A DNA stretch of 64,000 bases from Leucobacter edaphi (lineage in GTDB: Bacteria; Actinomycetota; Actinomycetes; Actinomycetales; Microbacteriaceae). This document shows positions 8,396 through 16,759 of this stretch, piece after piece. The DNA is taken from positions 357,340 to 421,339 of the forward strand of contig NZ_JAEHOI010000011.1 in the NCBI RefSeq assembly GCF_016522535.1, written 5' to 3'. Positions within the stretch are counted from its first letter, which is position 1. Each line of letters begins with the position of its first letter. The notes below the pieces were generated by a model. It was not told the origin of the DNA and did not search any database. It saw nothing but the letters and a program-made list of their open reading frames with translations. A program made the translations under genes and the position numbers.

Positions 8396-9154
8396 ATGAT
8401 CGAAGTCACGAATCTCGTCAAGCGTCACGGCAGCCGCGCGGTGGTCGACGACGTCACCTTCGCCGCGAGGCCTGGCCGGGTGACGGGGCTCCTCGGGCCG
8501 AACGGCGCGGGAAAGTCCAGCACGCTCCGGATCCTGCTCGGCCTCGACCGGGCGACGAGCGGGACGGCGCTCATCGGCGGCAGCCCCTACCGCTCGCTCC
8601 GTTTCCCGCTCCGTACGGTCGGAGCGATGCTCGACGGCCCGGGCGCGAGCCGGGGACGCTCGGCACGTTCGCATCTCTCCTGGGTTGCGCAGTCGAACAC
8701 GATCCCCCGCTCCCGTGTCGGTGAGGTGCTCGAGCTCACAGGGCTGGAGCGATTCGCGCGCAAGAGGATCGGCACGTTCTCGCTCGGCATGGGACAGCGG
8801 CTGGGCATCGCGACCGCCCTGCTGGGCGACCCCGACGTCCTGGTCCTCGACGAGCCGACGAACGGCCTCGACCCCGAGGGCATCCGGTGGATGCGGGGCT
8901 TTCTCCGGGCGAATGCCGACGCGGGGAAGGTCGTGCTCGTGTCGAGTCATCTCATGGGCGAAATGGAGAGCGTCGCCGATGACCTGGTCATCATCGCCCA
9001 GGGCAGGATCGTCGCAAACGGAACCACCGCGCAGGTCCGGGGCGAGCACGCAAGCGTCGAGGACGCGTTCTTCGCGCTCACGGGCACGACCGCGGAGGGG
9101 ATCCCCTGCAGCGGCGGCACGCACGACGCGCGCTATCCTGGCGGTGACGTCTGA
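8396..9154 (+). CDS. ABC exporter ATP-binding protein
   Basis: A 252-aa ATPase with Walker A GPNGAGKS (34-41), signature FSLGMGQ (128-134) and Walker B VLVLDEPTNGLDP (about 148-160). The closing part (VSSHLMGEMESVADDLVII) is typical of drug/bacteriocin-type ABC-2 exporters. Its stop overlaps the start of the first permease by 1 bp (TGATG). Located right after the two-component genes, it is probably their regulated output. Confidence 0.93.
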   Translation: MIEVTNLVKRHGSRAVVDDVTFAARPGRVTGLLGPNGAGKSSTLRILLGLDRATSGTALIGGSPYRSLRFPLRTVGAMLDGPGASRGRSARSHLSWVAQSNTIPRSRVGEVLELTGLERFARKRIGTFSLGMGQRLGIATALLGDPDVLVLDEPTNGLDPEGIRWMRGFLRANADAGKVVLVSSHLMGEMESVADDLVIIAQGRIVANGTTAQVRGEHASVEDAFFALTGTTAEGIPCSGGTHDARYPGGDV

Positions 9155-9909
9155 TGGGCGCGCTCATTCTCGCCGAGGCGACGAAGTTTCTGACGACCAT
9201 GCCCGTTTGGATCCTCGCCGTCGCCACGGTGGCGCTTCAGCTCCCGCTGGCCTGGGTGAACGCGGCGTCCGGCGTTGGGGTGCCCGCCGACAGTCCGTTG
9301 CTGTATTCCTCGGTCCCCGTTCCTCTCGCCTATCAGGGCTTCGAGATGGCCGATCTTGGATACGTGATCGTGGTGTCGCTCGCCGCGCTCTGGGCGGGAA
9401 GCGAGTACACCCGCGGCAAGCAAATCCGCACCACCCTGCTCGCGACGCCGCAGCGCGCGCGGGTCTTCATCGTGCAGGCCGGCCTGCTGACGGCGTTCAC
9501 GGCGGTCCTCGCGTTCGTCACCATGACCGGAACGATCATGATCAACCACGCGGCTGGCCTCACCGGCGTTGATCCACTCCTCCTCACGCCCCTGATCTGG
9601 GCCAACATCGGAGGCGTCACGCTGTCGTGGACGCTGACGTCGCTGATCGCATTCGCACTGGGCGTGATTGCTCGCTCGGCGATCCTCCCGCTGATGTTGC
9701 TCGTTCCACTGATCGTCGGCCTCGGCAGCTTTCTCGCCGGTGTGTGGGGTGGTGCGAGATTCCTGCCGACCGCGGCCGGCGCGGCGATGTACGGGGATCC
9801 CGGGCTCGGCGTCTACCTTCCCCCGGTGCTCGGCGGCGTTGTGCAGGCCGGCTGGGCCGCCGCGCTGATCCTGATCGCGGGAGCCTGCTTCGTTCGTCGA
9901 GATGCGTAG
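9154..9909 (+). CDS. ABC-2 type permease subunit 1
   Basis: A 251-aa integral membrane protein with about six hydrophobic segments (for example IVVSLAALWAGSEYTRGK, SAILPLMLLVPLIVGLGSFL and AGWAAALILIAGACFV). The GSEYTRGKQIRTTLLATPQR stretch after the second helix is typical of ABC-2 permeases. Coupled to the ATPase gene by a TGATG overlap. It shares that motif with the next gene, so the two are paralogous and probably form a heterodimer. Confidence 0.88.
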   Translation: MGALILAEATKFLTTMPVWILAVATVALQLPLAWVNAASGVGVPADSPLLYSSVPVPLAYQGFEMADLGYVIVVSLAALWAGSEYTRGKQIRTTLLATPQRARVFIVQAGLLTAFTAVLAFVTMTGTIMINHAAGLTGVDPLLLTPLIWANIGGVTLSWTLTSLIAFALGVIARSAILPLMLLVPLIVGLGSFLAGVWGGARFLPTAAGAAMYGDPGLGVYLPPVLGGVVQAGWAAALILIAGACFVRRDA

Positions 9910-9922
9910 GGACGGAGGAATC

Positions 9923-10675
9923 ATGCTGGCAACTCTCCCGCGGGACCTGCGCGTCGAGGCGATCAAGGCGTTGACGCTCCGCAGCGTCCAAGTCTCGTTC
10001 CTGACCGCGATCCTCGCCCCCGCCGTGCTCGCCGTCGCGAGCGGCGCGAGCCTCGATCCGTTGCACGCCGAGGGGTTTCCTGCCGCGTCGCACGGCTTCG
10101 AAACGGCCGGGTTCGCTCAGCCGCTCGTAATTCTCATTGCCGCGCTGATCGTGGGCAGCGAATACTCCGACGGACAGCTCCGGACGAGCCTGCTGGCGAA
10201 TCCGCGCCGGATCAGGTTCATCGCAGCGAAGTTCGCCGTGATCGCGGGGTTCGCGGCACTCGTCGGCGCGGTGTCGATCGGGATCGCCGTGCTCGGCAAG
10301 CGCGCGGTGCTCGCGGAGCGCGGGATCCTCCCCTTCGATTTCACTGCAGAAATGCTGTCGAATCTGCTCGGCGTTGCCCTCAACTTCGGCCTGATCGCGC
10401 TCATCGCCGCGGCCCTGACGCTTCTCGCGCGCACGGTCATCGTCGCCCTGATCGTCCTCGTGCCGCTCGTGCTCGGGCTCTCGATTTCACTGGTGCCTTT
10501 CCTGCCCGCGCTGAAATTTCTCCCCGATCTTGCCGGGATTCAGCTCCTCATGCCCTATCCCAGGGAGATGGGGCTCCTCGAGCCCGGCGTGGGAGCGGTC
10601 GTGATGGCGTGCTGGGCGATCGTGCTGGGTGGCGGGTCCTGGATCGTGTTTCGCGGGCGGGACGTTTCGGGGTGA
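9923..10675 (+). CDS. ABC-2 type permease subunit 2
   Basis: A 250-aa membrane protein, paralogue of the preceding permease (GSEYSDGQLRTSLLANPRR matches its conserved loop). Predicted helices include VSFLTAILAPAVLAVASGA, LVILIAALIVGSEY, VALIVLVPLVLGLSISLV and VGAVVMACWAIVLGGGSWIV. ATG 9923 is chosen because GGAGG lies four bases upstream; an in-frame ATG at 9902 lies inside the previous gene's end and lacks such a site. Confidence 0.88.
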   Translation: MLATLPRDLRVEAIKALTLRSVQVSFLTAILAPAVLAVASGASLDPLHAEGFPAASHGFETAGFAQPLVILIAALIVGSEYSDGQLRTSLLANPRRIRFIAAKFAVIAGFAALVGAVSIGIAVLGKRAVLAERGILPFDFTAEMLSNLLGVALNFGLIALIAAALTLLARTVIVALIVLVPLVLGLSISLVPFLPALKFLPDLAGIQLLMPYPREMGLLEPGVGAVVMACWAIVLGGGSWIVFRGRDVSG

Positions 10676-10773
10676 ATGCCCCGCGCAGCGTGGCGCTATT
10701 TACGTGTCTCTTTGCCGATGGGACCGAACTCCCGATTCGTACCAGTCGCCGGCTCCGGCATTCTCTTCCCGGC

Positions 10774-11184
10774 TCACCTGCCGCCGCCGATGATCAGTCC
10801 CACTCCCGCCGAGACCAGACCCAGAGTGAGGATGATCGCCCCTGCCCAAACAAGGCCCATGAGTCGGTTTGGGCGTTCCGGTTCCTTTCCAACGACGGAA
10901 AGGAAGAATCCGGCCGGAATCAGTATCGCCGCTCCCAGGACGCCGAACGACCCAAACGCGAGGGGTCCAGTGACGCCGCTCGAGTTGACGACGACCATGG
11001 TGAGCAGTCCGAGTGTCACGAGTACTCCTGCGTGCGCGTGCCCCGCCCGGAAGAAGGTTTTTTGGAGGTCGTTAGCGGGTACTTTGCCCCGTGCGACGGC
11101 GGTCAGGAAGTAGCCTCCGTAGGCGATCCCGATCACGGTTAGTAGGACTGATCCTGCGATGATTTGATGGATGGGGTCGAGCAT
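10774..11184 (-). CDS. Hypothetical four-TM membrane protein
   Basis: A 136-aa protein with four predicted membrane helices: IAGSVLLTVIGIAYGGYFL, a second with GVLVTLGLLTMVVV, a third with VLGAAILIPAGFFLSVV, and a C-terminal IILTLGLVSAGVGLIIGGG. The conserved-looking FFRAGHAHAG motif lies between the first two. ATG 11184 has AAGGAGAG upstream and defines the start; longer readings are shadow. It follows the YhgE/Pip-like gene by 10 bp and probably shares its transcript and its MerR-linked control. Confidence 0.8.
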   Translation of the reverse strand: MLDPIHQIIAGSVLLTVIGIAYGGYFLTAVARGKVPANDLQKTFFRAGHAHAGVLVTLGLLTMVVVNSSGVTGPLAFGSFGVLGAAILIPAGFFLSVVGKEPERPNRLMGLVWAGAIILTLGLVSAGVGLIIGGGR

Positions 11185-11194
11185 GGTTCTCTCC

Positions 11195-12457
11195 TTAATT
11201 GTGCACAGCGACCCGCTCGATCGCTGGCTCGGGATGGCGGCTGAACCGTGGAATCTTGTCGTAGATGGCAGCAAAAAGGAATCCAAGGGTGAGCCCGACC
11301 ACGCCTCCTATGACGATTCGGATCCACGCATTGTCAAGGCCAGCGGGCGAATTCTCTCCAAAGTAAAACAGTGCGCGCAATCCCTCCATGATCGGGTGGA
11401 ACGGCTCGAAGGTGGAGAGCCATCTGAACAGTGGGGGCGTCGCCGCGATGGGCACGGTGCCACCCGAGGAGGTCATCGCGAGAGCGATGAAGAACAGCAT
11501 GTTGGCGAGGGATCCGAGGCCGCTTCCGAAGATCGCGAACACGGCGAGCGCGCTGACGCCGATAGCCGCGATCGTCGCGCTCGCAAAAGCCCAGAGCGCC
11601 AGGGGCTGCGGTGTGGCGACCCCGACTGTCGCTGCCACCGCCTGCACGATGATCGCGGCGAGCGGAGCGAGAAGGAGCATAAGGACGAACTTGGAGGCGA
11701 GGGTCCGCACGCGGCTGAGCCGGATATAACTGCGTCGCTGCACGATCGGCCCCACCTCGGTCGGGATGAATCCCAACACCGAGTCGAGCAGCGGGTGGAC
11801 GACGGATGCGCCTATGAACCCGACGAGGAGAAGGACGAGACCGAAATAGAAGGCGCTCGTCCCTAGGCCGGACCTATCGGGAAGCGCTTCGTACGGCCCG
11901 ACTTCGACGTGCACCGGATGCGCGAGCAGAAGTTTGTTCGCGGGAGGCAGAGAGGCAGCTGTTGCGGCGATCTTCGTGCCGATCTGTTCGCCGGCCGCTG
12001 TGATCAGTGGGGCGAGAGATCCACTCACAAGGCCTCCGCTGAGCCCGCCGTCGGCGGCGTTGGTGAGGATGCGCACTGTCGGCGTGGAGGGCGCGGAGTT
12101 GGCGGGATCCGACAACGAGGTCATTGACTCATCGAAGTTCGCGGGAATAATCGCAGCGCCCGCGATCCGGTCCTCGGCGAACTCCTGTGCGAGCTCATCC
12201 GGTGCGATTTCCGCGATCGAGAACCCTTCGCCGAGATGATCCCGAATCGCATCAGAGACGACCTCGGCCGCAGCAATCGTCCCCTCCACTGATTGTGGTT
12301 CCACGACGACGGCGATCGGGAGGTCGCGCATTTCGCCCTTGGGATCAACGGTGGCGGAGAGGTAGATCAGGGGAAGCACAAAGGCCAGGCCCAGGACGAG
12401 GAAAACGGGAATGAACCAGGCTCGCGGGTGGGCGAATGTGCGAACGGCAGAAGACAT
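11195..12457 (-). CDS. YhgE/Pip- or DUF3533-like membrane protein
   Basis: A 420-aa protein with an N-terminal helix (WFIPVFLVLGLAFVLPLIYL), an extracytoplasmic domain of about 170 residues (LPIAVVVEPQ through AATAASLPP) and about five or six C-terminal helices, the layout of the YhgE/Pip and DUF3533 ABC-2-like permease families. These are linked to phage reception, drug efflux or secretion, but no substrate can be named here. It is divergent from a MerR regulator across a 71-bp region packed with GATAG half-sites, and is followed by a small membrane gene. Confidence 0.8.
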   Translation of the reverse strand: MSSAVRTFAHPRAWFIPVFLVLGLAFVLPLIYLSATVDPKGEMRDLPIAVVVEPQSVEGTIAAAEVVSDAIRDHLGEGFSIAEIAPDELAQEFAEDRIAGAAIIPANFDESMTSLSDPANSAPSTPTVRILTNAADGGLSGGLVSGSLAPLITAAGEQIGTKIAATAASLPPANKLLLAHPVHVEVGPYEALPDRSGLGTSAFYFGLVLLLVGFIGASVVHPLLDSVLGFIPTEVGPIVQRRSYIRLSRVRTLASKFVLMLLLAPLAAIIVQAVAATVGVATPQPLALWAFASATIAAIGVSALAVFAIFGSGLGSLANMLFFIALAMTSSGGTVPIAATPPLFRWLSTFEPFHPIMEGLRALFYFGENSPAGLDNAWIRIVIGGVVGLTLGFLFAAIYDKIPRFSRHPEPAIERVAVHN

Positions 12458-12476
12458 GTAAACCCTTCATCTTGAA

Positions 12477-12515
12477 GATAGTTGACTATCTAACTGTAGG
12501 ATAGTTTCAGTATCC
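12477..12515. promoter_or_regulatory. Divergent operator with GATAG/CTATC half-sites
   Basis: GATAGT-TG-ACTATC (12477-12490) is a perfect 6-2-6 inverted repeat. CTATC (12486-12490) also pairs with GATAG (12500-12504), and GGATA-N7-TATCC (12499-12515) is a third inverted repeat. All lie between the divergent membrane-protein and MerR genes. This is the expected location of the MerR-family operator. Confidence 0.65.
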
Positions 12516-12528
12516 TCCGGAGGCAAGC

Positions 12529-13146
12529 ATGAAGATTTCTGACCTGGTCGCGCGGAGCGGCGTGCCACTCGCGACCGTGAAGTTCTACATTCGTGAGGGC
12601 ATGCTCGCGCCGGGGCACCCTGTCGGCGCGCGCCGCTCCGAGTACGACGACACCCACCTGGGCCGCCTGCAGCTCATACGCGCACTCACCGCGGTTGCGG
12701 GGGTGCCACTCTCCCGCGCAAAGGAGGTGCTGTCAATCATCGACGATGGCAACGGCGACATTTACGAAATCCTCTCCCGCACAATTCAGGCCCTGTCCCC
12801 TACCGACGCCGAACACCCCCACGAACACCACCCTCACGCCACCTGGGCAATCACCCAACTTGGCAAGGACTACGCCGCCTCCGACGAGAGCATGGCAGCC
12901 TACTCGCAGCTCGACGAGTCACTCCGCGCAGCCGAAGAAGCCGGCCTTCCCATCGGCGCCGAGCGGCTACGTCTCTACGGCGACCAGATCATGACTATCG
13001 CCCGAGCCGAGGTCGGAGGGATGCCCGCCGACCCCCGAGAAGCTGCCAGCTACGCGGCGCTCGGAACGGTCATCGCCGAACCAGTACTCGCGTCGTTGCG
13101 ACGGCTCGCGCACCAGAATCTCGCTGCCGGGCTGGACCAAGGCTGA
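12529..13146 (+). CDS. MerR-family transcriptional regulator
   Basis: A 205-aa regulator. The N-terminal MerR winged helix reads MKISDLVARSGVPLATVKFY, then IREGMLAPG and LGRLQLIRALTAVAGVPLSR. The C-terminal 120 residues form a helical effector domain with a His-rich linker (EHPHEHHPH at about 100), which could bind metal but has no conserved cysteines. ATG 12529 has CCGGAGG upstream. It is divergent from the YhgE/Pip-like gene and most likely controls it together with itself. Confidence 0.88.
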   Translation: MKISDLVARSGVPLATVKFYIREGMLAPGHPVGARRSEYDDTHLGRLQLIRALTAVAGVPLSRAKEVLSIIDDGNGDIYEILSRTIQALSPTDAEHPHEHHPHATWAITQLGKDYAASDESMAAYSQLDESLRAAEEAGLPIGAERLRLYGDQIMTIARAEVGGMPADPREAASYAALGTVIAEPVLASLRRLAHQNLAAGLDQG

Positions 13147-13466
13147 TCCAGCCATGCCGATGGCCATTGGGGCGAGCGAGCCAGTCGGCTCTACATCCGG
13201 CGGCTGCGGCACGATACCGCTTCCGGTACACAAACCAAGACCGTCGCCATCTGGGATGAGTTACTGCCTTCGGGGTCGTTTCGCCCCGCCAAGCAACGAG
13301 ATTGCAGAGTACATCTCGAACGAATCAAGCACGGTTGATTGCAATCGGGCGTTCAAACGAGTGAGTCAGCCTCACCTTTCCCCCTCGCCCCCCTCGCCGA
13401 ACCGGTCCAGGAACACAGGCCGACATGGTTTCGGACGCACCGAGTTACATTCCCCAGCAGCTCGCC
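13147..13466. other. Gene-poor stretch, possible decayed reading frame
   Basis: No convincing intact gene. In the MerR frame, after its stop, about 65 codons stay open on the plus strand (including RLYIRRLRHDT and VAIWDELLPSGSFRP) before a stop near 13340. There is no good start codon, so this may be a gene remnant or chance. No strong hairpin or repeat was found. Confidence 0.35.
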
Positions 13467-13697
13467 CTAAAGAAGCGATATTACGATGCCGAGGACAACG
13501 ATCCCGCCCGCGAGAATGCCCAAGCTGACCCAACTCGTGGGGAACCAGTCATGGCCGTTTGGGCTCCACAACCATGGTGTGTGGCGGAGAAGCCAGGCGC
13601 GCAGACCGCTGCCTGTGGTTTCTCGCCTATCCGAACCAGGCACCAGCGAAGAATCTCGGTCCTCGTGTTCACCGCGGTCATCGTCTGGTCTGTCCAT
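13467..13697 (-). CDS. Small C-terminally membrane-anchored protein
   Basis: A 76-aa protein. Residues 1-50 are polar and charged (MDRPDDDRGEHEDRDSS) with a Trp-rich patch (AWLLRHTPWLW). Residues about 54-76 form one membrane helix (SWVSLGILAGGIVVLGIVI, then SLL), so a tail-anchored topology with a cytosolic N-terminus is likely. The ATG has a strong GAGGAGG site four bases upstream, which is the main reason for calling it real. Function unknown. About 230 bp on its far side (13698-13928) hold no gene that I can support. Confidence 0.65.
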   Translation of the reverse strand: MDRPDDDRGEHEDRDSSLVPGSDRRETTGSGLRAWLLRHTPWLWSPNGHDWFPTSWVSLGILAGGIVVLGIVISLL

Positions 13698-13928
13698 AGC
13701 GCCTCCTCACGCCTTACAACGTGGTCCGAAGAAAAGAGTCGCAGTTCAACGGAACCGATGTCCGATTGGTTAGCACCGAAATCACGAACTTCCGCGGCCT
13801 TCGCGGCCGCAACTCTGGCTGCAGTCGCGGAATCAAAGCTGTGCACTCAGAAGAATCAGGCCCAGCCCTCAGGAACCATGGTAGCCAGTCGTATCAATGC
13901 GGAGAGCCCCTGATCACTCCAGACGGCC

Positions 13929-14303
13929 CTACCCCACCACGCTCAGACCGGTTCGCTCCGCGGCCTGCTCCAAGGATCCGAGGTTCGTGAGGTCCGCGAA
14001 CCCCGCGCGCTCCATTAGGGCGATCGCCTGGCCGGATCGGTTTCCCGAACGGCAGTAGACGAAGTATTCAGCCTCGGGATCGAGGGACGGGAGTGCCGCC
14101 TCGACCGCTCCGCCGGTGAAGTCGAGGAGCTGCGCGCCCTCGAGATGACCCGCGGCGTACTCCTCGGGGGTGCGCACGTCGAGGATGATCGTGTCCGGCG
14201 CGACATCGAGTTTCGTCGCCGAACTCGGGGCGCTCGTGCAGGCCACGAGACCGAACGCGCAGACAGTCAGCGGGAGGAGGATCGAGGTGAGGGTTCGGCG
14301 CAT
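13929..14303 (-). CDS. Rhodanese-domain lipoprotein
   Basis: A 124-aa secreted sulfurtransferase-type protein. The signal region MRRTLTSILLPLTVCAFGLV ends in a lipobox-like LVAC (Cys about 22). The rhodanese core has ILDVRTPEEYAAGHLEGA and the active-site loop YCRSGNRSG with its catalytic cysteine. ATG 14303 is preferred over a TTG at 14318 because AAAGGG lies just upstream of it. It is encoded with a DUF4395 protein and a persulfide dioxygenase-rhodanese in one direction, so it is likely part of sulfane-sulfur handling on the outer membrane face. Confidence 0.88.
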   Translation of the reverse strand: MRRTLTSILLPLTVCAFGLVACTSAPSSATKLDVAPDTIILDVRTPEEYAAGHLEGAQLLDFTGGAVEAALPSLDPEAEYFVYCRSGNRSGQAIALMERAGFADLTNLGSLEQAAERTGLSVVG

Positions 14304-14411
14304 GAGCGGCCCTTTCAATGGGTGAGCGGGTGGGGAATCGTTGTGGGACGGATGAGCGCTCGGGCGGATTACCCTCCGGACGGAATAACGGCCGGGAATC
14401 GACCGGGCGAA

Positions 14412-15008
14412 TCACCGGCCGAGGGGACCCTCGCCCAGGGACGCGGCGAGCCGCTCATCGGCGGGCGCGGTTCCGGAGACCTCGCAGGTGCCGCCCGCGC
14501 AGTATTGCGGGGCGGTCCGCGAGAACCGCGCCTGGAGCGCGCATCCGACACAGATCCCGAACGCGGTCTCGAGAAAGAGCAGCGTGAGGCACAGACCGCA
14601 CAGCGCGAGCGTCACCCACAGCGGGGCCTGCAGCAGGCCCGTCGCGAGGCAGGCGGTGAGGCCCATCCCGTAGCCGAGCCACCAGGCGAAGAGCTTCTGC
14701 GGCGCCCCCACCCACTCGGGCTGCTGCCGGGCGACGATCAGGCGCGCGACCGCGAGGGACGGCGCGTAGCGATCCCCCGCGATCACGCGGATGAGCATGT
14801 CGATCACGAAGACCGCACCGAACGGCTTGAGCGGTTCGGCCGTCCCCGCGTGGATTGCCGTGACGTAGAGCACGATCCCCGGCAGGAAGAGCAGACCGGC
14901 GGCCGCTCTCGCCTCGCGCTCGTTGATCACCGGCACCGAATATCCGGGGATGATCCGCCCCACGCGCGGGCGGGCGGCGGCGGGCGCGCACGCGGGGCTC
15001 GCGCTCAT
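14412..15008 (-). CDS. DUF4395-type membrane protein
   Basis: A 198-aa protein with about four membrane helices: AGLLFLPGIVLYVTAIHAG, a second around PFGAVFVIDMLIRVIAG, then a third and fourth around LTACLATGLLQ and LALCGLCLTLLFLETAFG. The C-terminal region carries cysteines (ICVGCALQ and YCAGGTC). The pattern matches DUF4395, a family commonly found beside rhodaneses and thioredoxin-like genes. Its exact role is unknown; transport or redox handling of sulfur species is inference from context. Confidence 0.75.
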   Translation of the reverse strand: MSASPACAPAAARPRVGRIIPGYSVPVINEREARAAAGLLFLPGIVLYVTAIHAGTAEPLKPFGAVFVIDMLIRVIAGDRYAPSLAVARLIVARQQPEWVGAPQKLFAWWLGYGMGLTACLATGLLQAPLWVTLALCGLCLTLLFLETAFGICVGCALQARFSRTAPQYCAGGTCEVSGTAPADERLAASLGEGPLGR

Positions 15009-15040
15009 GTCGGCATCTCCACGGGGATCGCGCGGCCGGC

Positions 15041-16495
15041 TCAGGAGCCGGATCCGGAGCGGGAATCGACGAGCTCAGGCTCGGCGGTCACGGGGGTGTT
15101 GCCGGCCGCGATCCAACGCTCGTAGCTGCCCTCGAGCTCGGCGACGTCGTAGCCCTCGCGGCGCAGCGCGCTGGCGGTGACGCTGTTGCGCACCCCGCTC
15201 TGGCAGTAGGTGACGATCATGCCGGCGTCCTTCGCTGGCAGGAGGTCCAGGTTCCAGAGCGCTCGCCCGCCGGAGAGCTGACGCGCCCCTGGCAGGTGCC
15301 CCGCCGCAAACTCGGTCTTGTTGCGAACGTCGAGGAGCATCGCCCGATCGACGCCGTCGAGCTCCTCCGGCTGCACCAGCTTCGGCGCGACGAGGTCGAG
15401 CCCCTCGAGCGAGGTGATGTAGCCGCGCACGGTGTCGATCCCGACGCGGATCAGGTGATCCCGCAGCTCCTCCGCCGCTTCGCGCCCGTCGGCGAGGAGG
15501 ACGAGCGGACGCTGCTCCCGCAGCGGATCGACCACCCAGGCGCCGTAGCTCGCGGCCTTCTCAACGCCGGGGATATTGAGCGAGCGCGCCACCGTGCCCT
15601 CATGGACCTCGCGGTTGTGGCGAGTGTCGACGAAGATCGCCTCGTCGGCGTCGAGTTCGGTGGCGAGCCGATCCGCCGTGTATTCGACGAGTTCCGGAGC
15701 CTCCCCGATCACGGCCGGGCCGACCTTGTTCTCGAGCTTCATCCGGCCGAAATAGGCGTGGGCGTCGGGCTGCCCGCTGAGGAGCTCGTCGACGAATCCC
15801 TGCTCATCACCGTCCCGCAGGTACGGGGCCCACCAGGAGAAATTCCGCTCGTAGCCGACGGTCGACGACGGGATCGCGCCGAGCGCCTTGCCGCACGCCG
15901 ATCCCGAGCCGTGCGCGGGAAGCACCTGCACGTAGTCGGGCAGCGAGAGGAAGCGGTCGCGCAGGCTCGCGAACAGGTCTTTCGCGCCCTGGAATCGGGT
16001 GTCAACGAACCCGGCGGCCTCGTCGAGCAGATCGGGCCTGCCGAGATCGCCGACGAAGACGAAATCCCCGGTGAGCATGAATCCGGGCTCCTCGGACTGC
16101 GCGCCGTCCGTGACGAGGAAGGAGAGATGCTCGGGCGTGTGCCCCGGCGTGTGCACCGCCTCGACGGCGATGTTCCCGAGCAGGATCCGGTGGCCGTGCT
16201 GCATCCGGACCGCGCCGTCGAAGTCGGGGCCGTACGTCCAGTCGGGGCCGCCCTCGTCGGAGACGTACATCCGCGCGCCGGTTCTCGCCGCGAGCTCGCG
16301 GGTCCCCGAGAGGTAGTCCGCGTGGATGTGGGTCTCGGTGACGGCCACGATCTCCATGGCGTGCTTCTCGGCGAGACCGAGGTAGACGTCCAGATCGCGG
16401 CGCGGATCGACGACGATCGCCTCGCCCCGAGCCTGGCAGCCGATGAAGTAGCTCGCCTGCGCGAGGTCCTCGTCGTAGATGCGTTCGAGCAGCAT
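15041..16495 (-). CDS. Persulfide dioxygenase-rhodanese fusion (ETHE1/CstB-like)
   Basis: A 484-aa three-domain enzyme. The N-terminal metallo-beta-lactamase fold (about 1-245) holds the ETHE1-type iron site: HIHADY (His56, His58, Asp60), HTPGHTPEH (His119) and LTGDFVFVGDLGRPDL (Asp144). Two rhodanese domains follow. In the first (about 270-365) the catalytic loop has Asp-Gly instead of Cys (LLADGREAA), so it is probably inactive. In the second (about 375-475) the loop YCQSGVRNS keeps the cysteine. Family members oxidise glutathione, bacillithiol or CoA persulfides to sulfite. Two CsoR/CstR-like sites lie 210-260 bp upstream. Confidence 0.92.
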   Translation of the reverse strand: MLLERIYDEDLAQASYFIGCQARGEAIVVDPRRDLDVYLGLAEKHAMEIVAVTETHIHADYLSGTRELAARTGARMYVSDEGGPDWTYGPDFDGAVRMQHGHRILLGNIAVEAVHTPGHTPEHLSFLVTDGAQSEEPGFMLTGDFVFVGDLGRPDLLDEAAGFVDTRFQGAKDLFASLRDRFLSLPDYVQVLPAHGSGSACGKALGAIPSSTVGYERNFSWWAPYLRDGDEQGFVDELLSGQPDAHAYFGRMKLENKVGPAVIGEAPELVEYTADRLATELDADEAIFVDTRHNREVHEGTVARSLNIPGVEKAASYGAWVVDPLREQRPLVLLADGREAAEELRDHLIRVGIDTVRGYITSLEGLDLVAPKLVQPEELDGVDRAMLLDVRNKTEFAAGHLPGARQLSGGRALWNLDLLPAKDAGMIVTYCQSGVRNSVTASALRREGYDVAELEGSYERWIAAGNTPVTAEPELVDSRSGSGS

Positions 16496-16708
16496 GATCA
16501 GATCCTTCGTTTCGTGGGCGGGGTGGGGTTAAGGGTGTGGTTGATGTGGGCGGAGCGGCGTGCCGTCTGCGCAGGAGTCGGGATCGACCGCGGGAACGCC
16601 GGCCGGGGCAACTTCGACGTGCATGCGGCGGCCCGTCCGAACCGCCTTTCCACATCTGCGATATTTCGCGGCTTGGAACACGGCGGCTCACCTCCCCTGC
16701 GCTTCTGC

Positions 16709-16759
16709 AATACCCCTAGGGGTATTTCTTGATCACGGTAACTATACCCCCTGGGGTAT
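16709..16759. promoter_or_regulatory. Two tandem CsoR/CstR-type operators
   Basis: AATACCCCTAGGGGTATT (16709-16726) is a perfect 18-bp palindrome. ATACCCC-CT-GGGGTAT (16744-16759) is a second copy of the same ATACCCC-N2-GGGGTAT pattern, centred 34 bp away. This G-tract motif is characteristic of CsoR/CstR/RcnR (DUF156) regulators. Location upstream of persulfide-detoxification genes points to a persulfide-sensing CstR. No such regulator gene is in the window. Confidence 0.78.

Noticed and set aside
13481..13846. 121-codon minus-strand frame (MHSFDSATAAR...) over the small tail-anchored gene
   Set aside because: Overlaps the better-supported small gene in another frame and lacks a ribosome-binding site; kept only as a remote possibility.
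16498..16710. Small minus-strand frame starting at the operator as a CsoR-type regulator gene
   Set aside because: Translation has no DUF156 features (no conserved Cys/His helix pattern); it is proline/arginine-rich noise.
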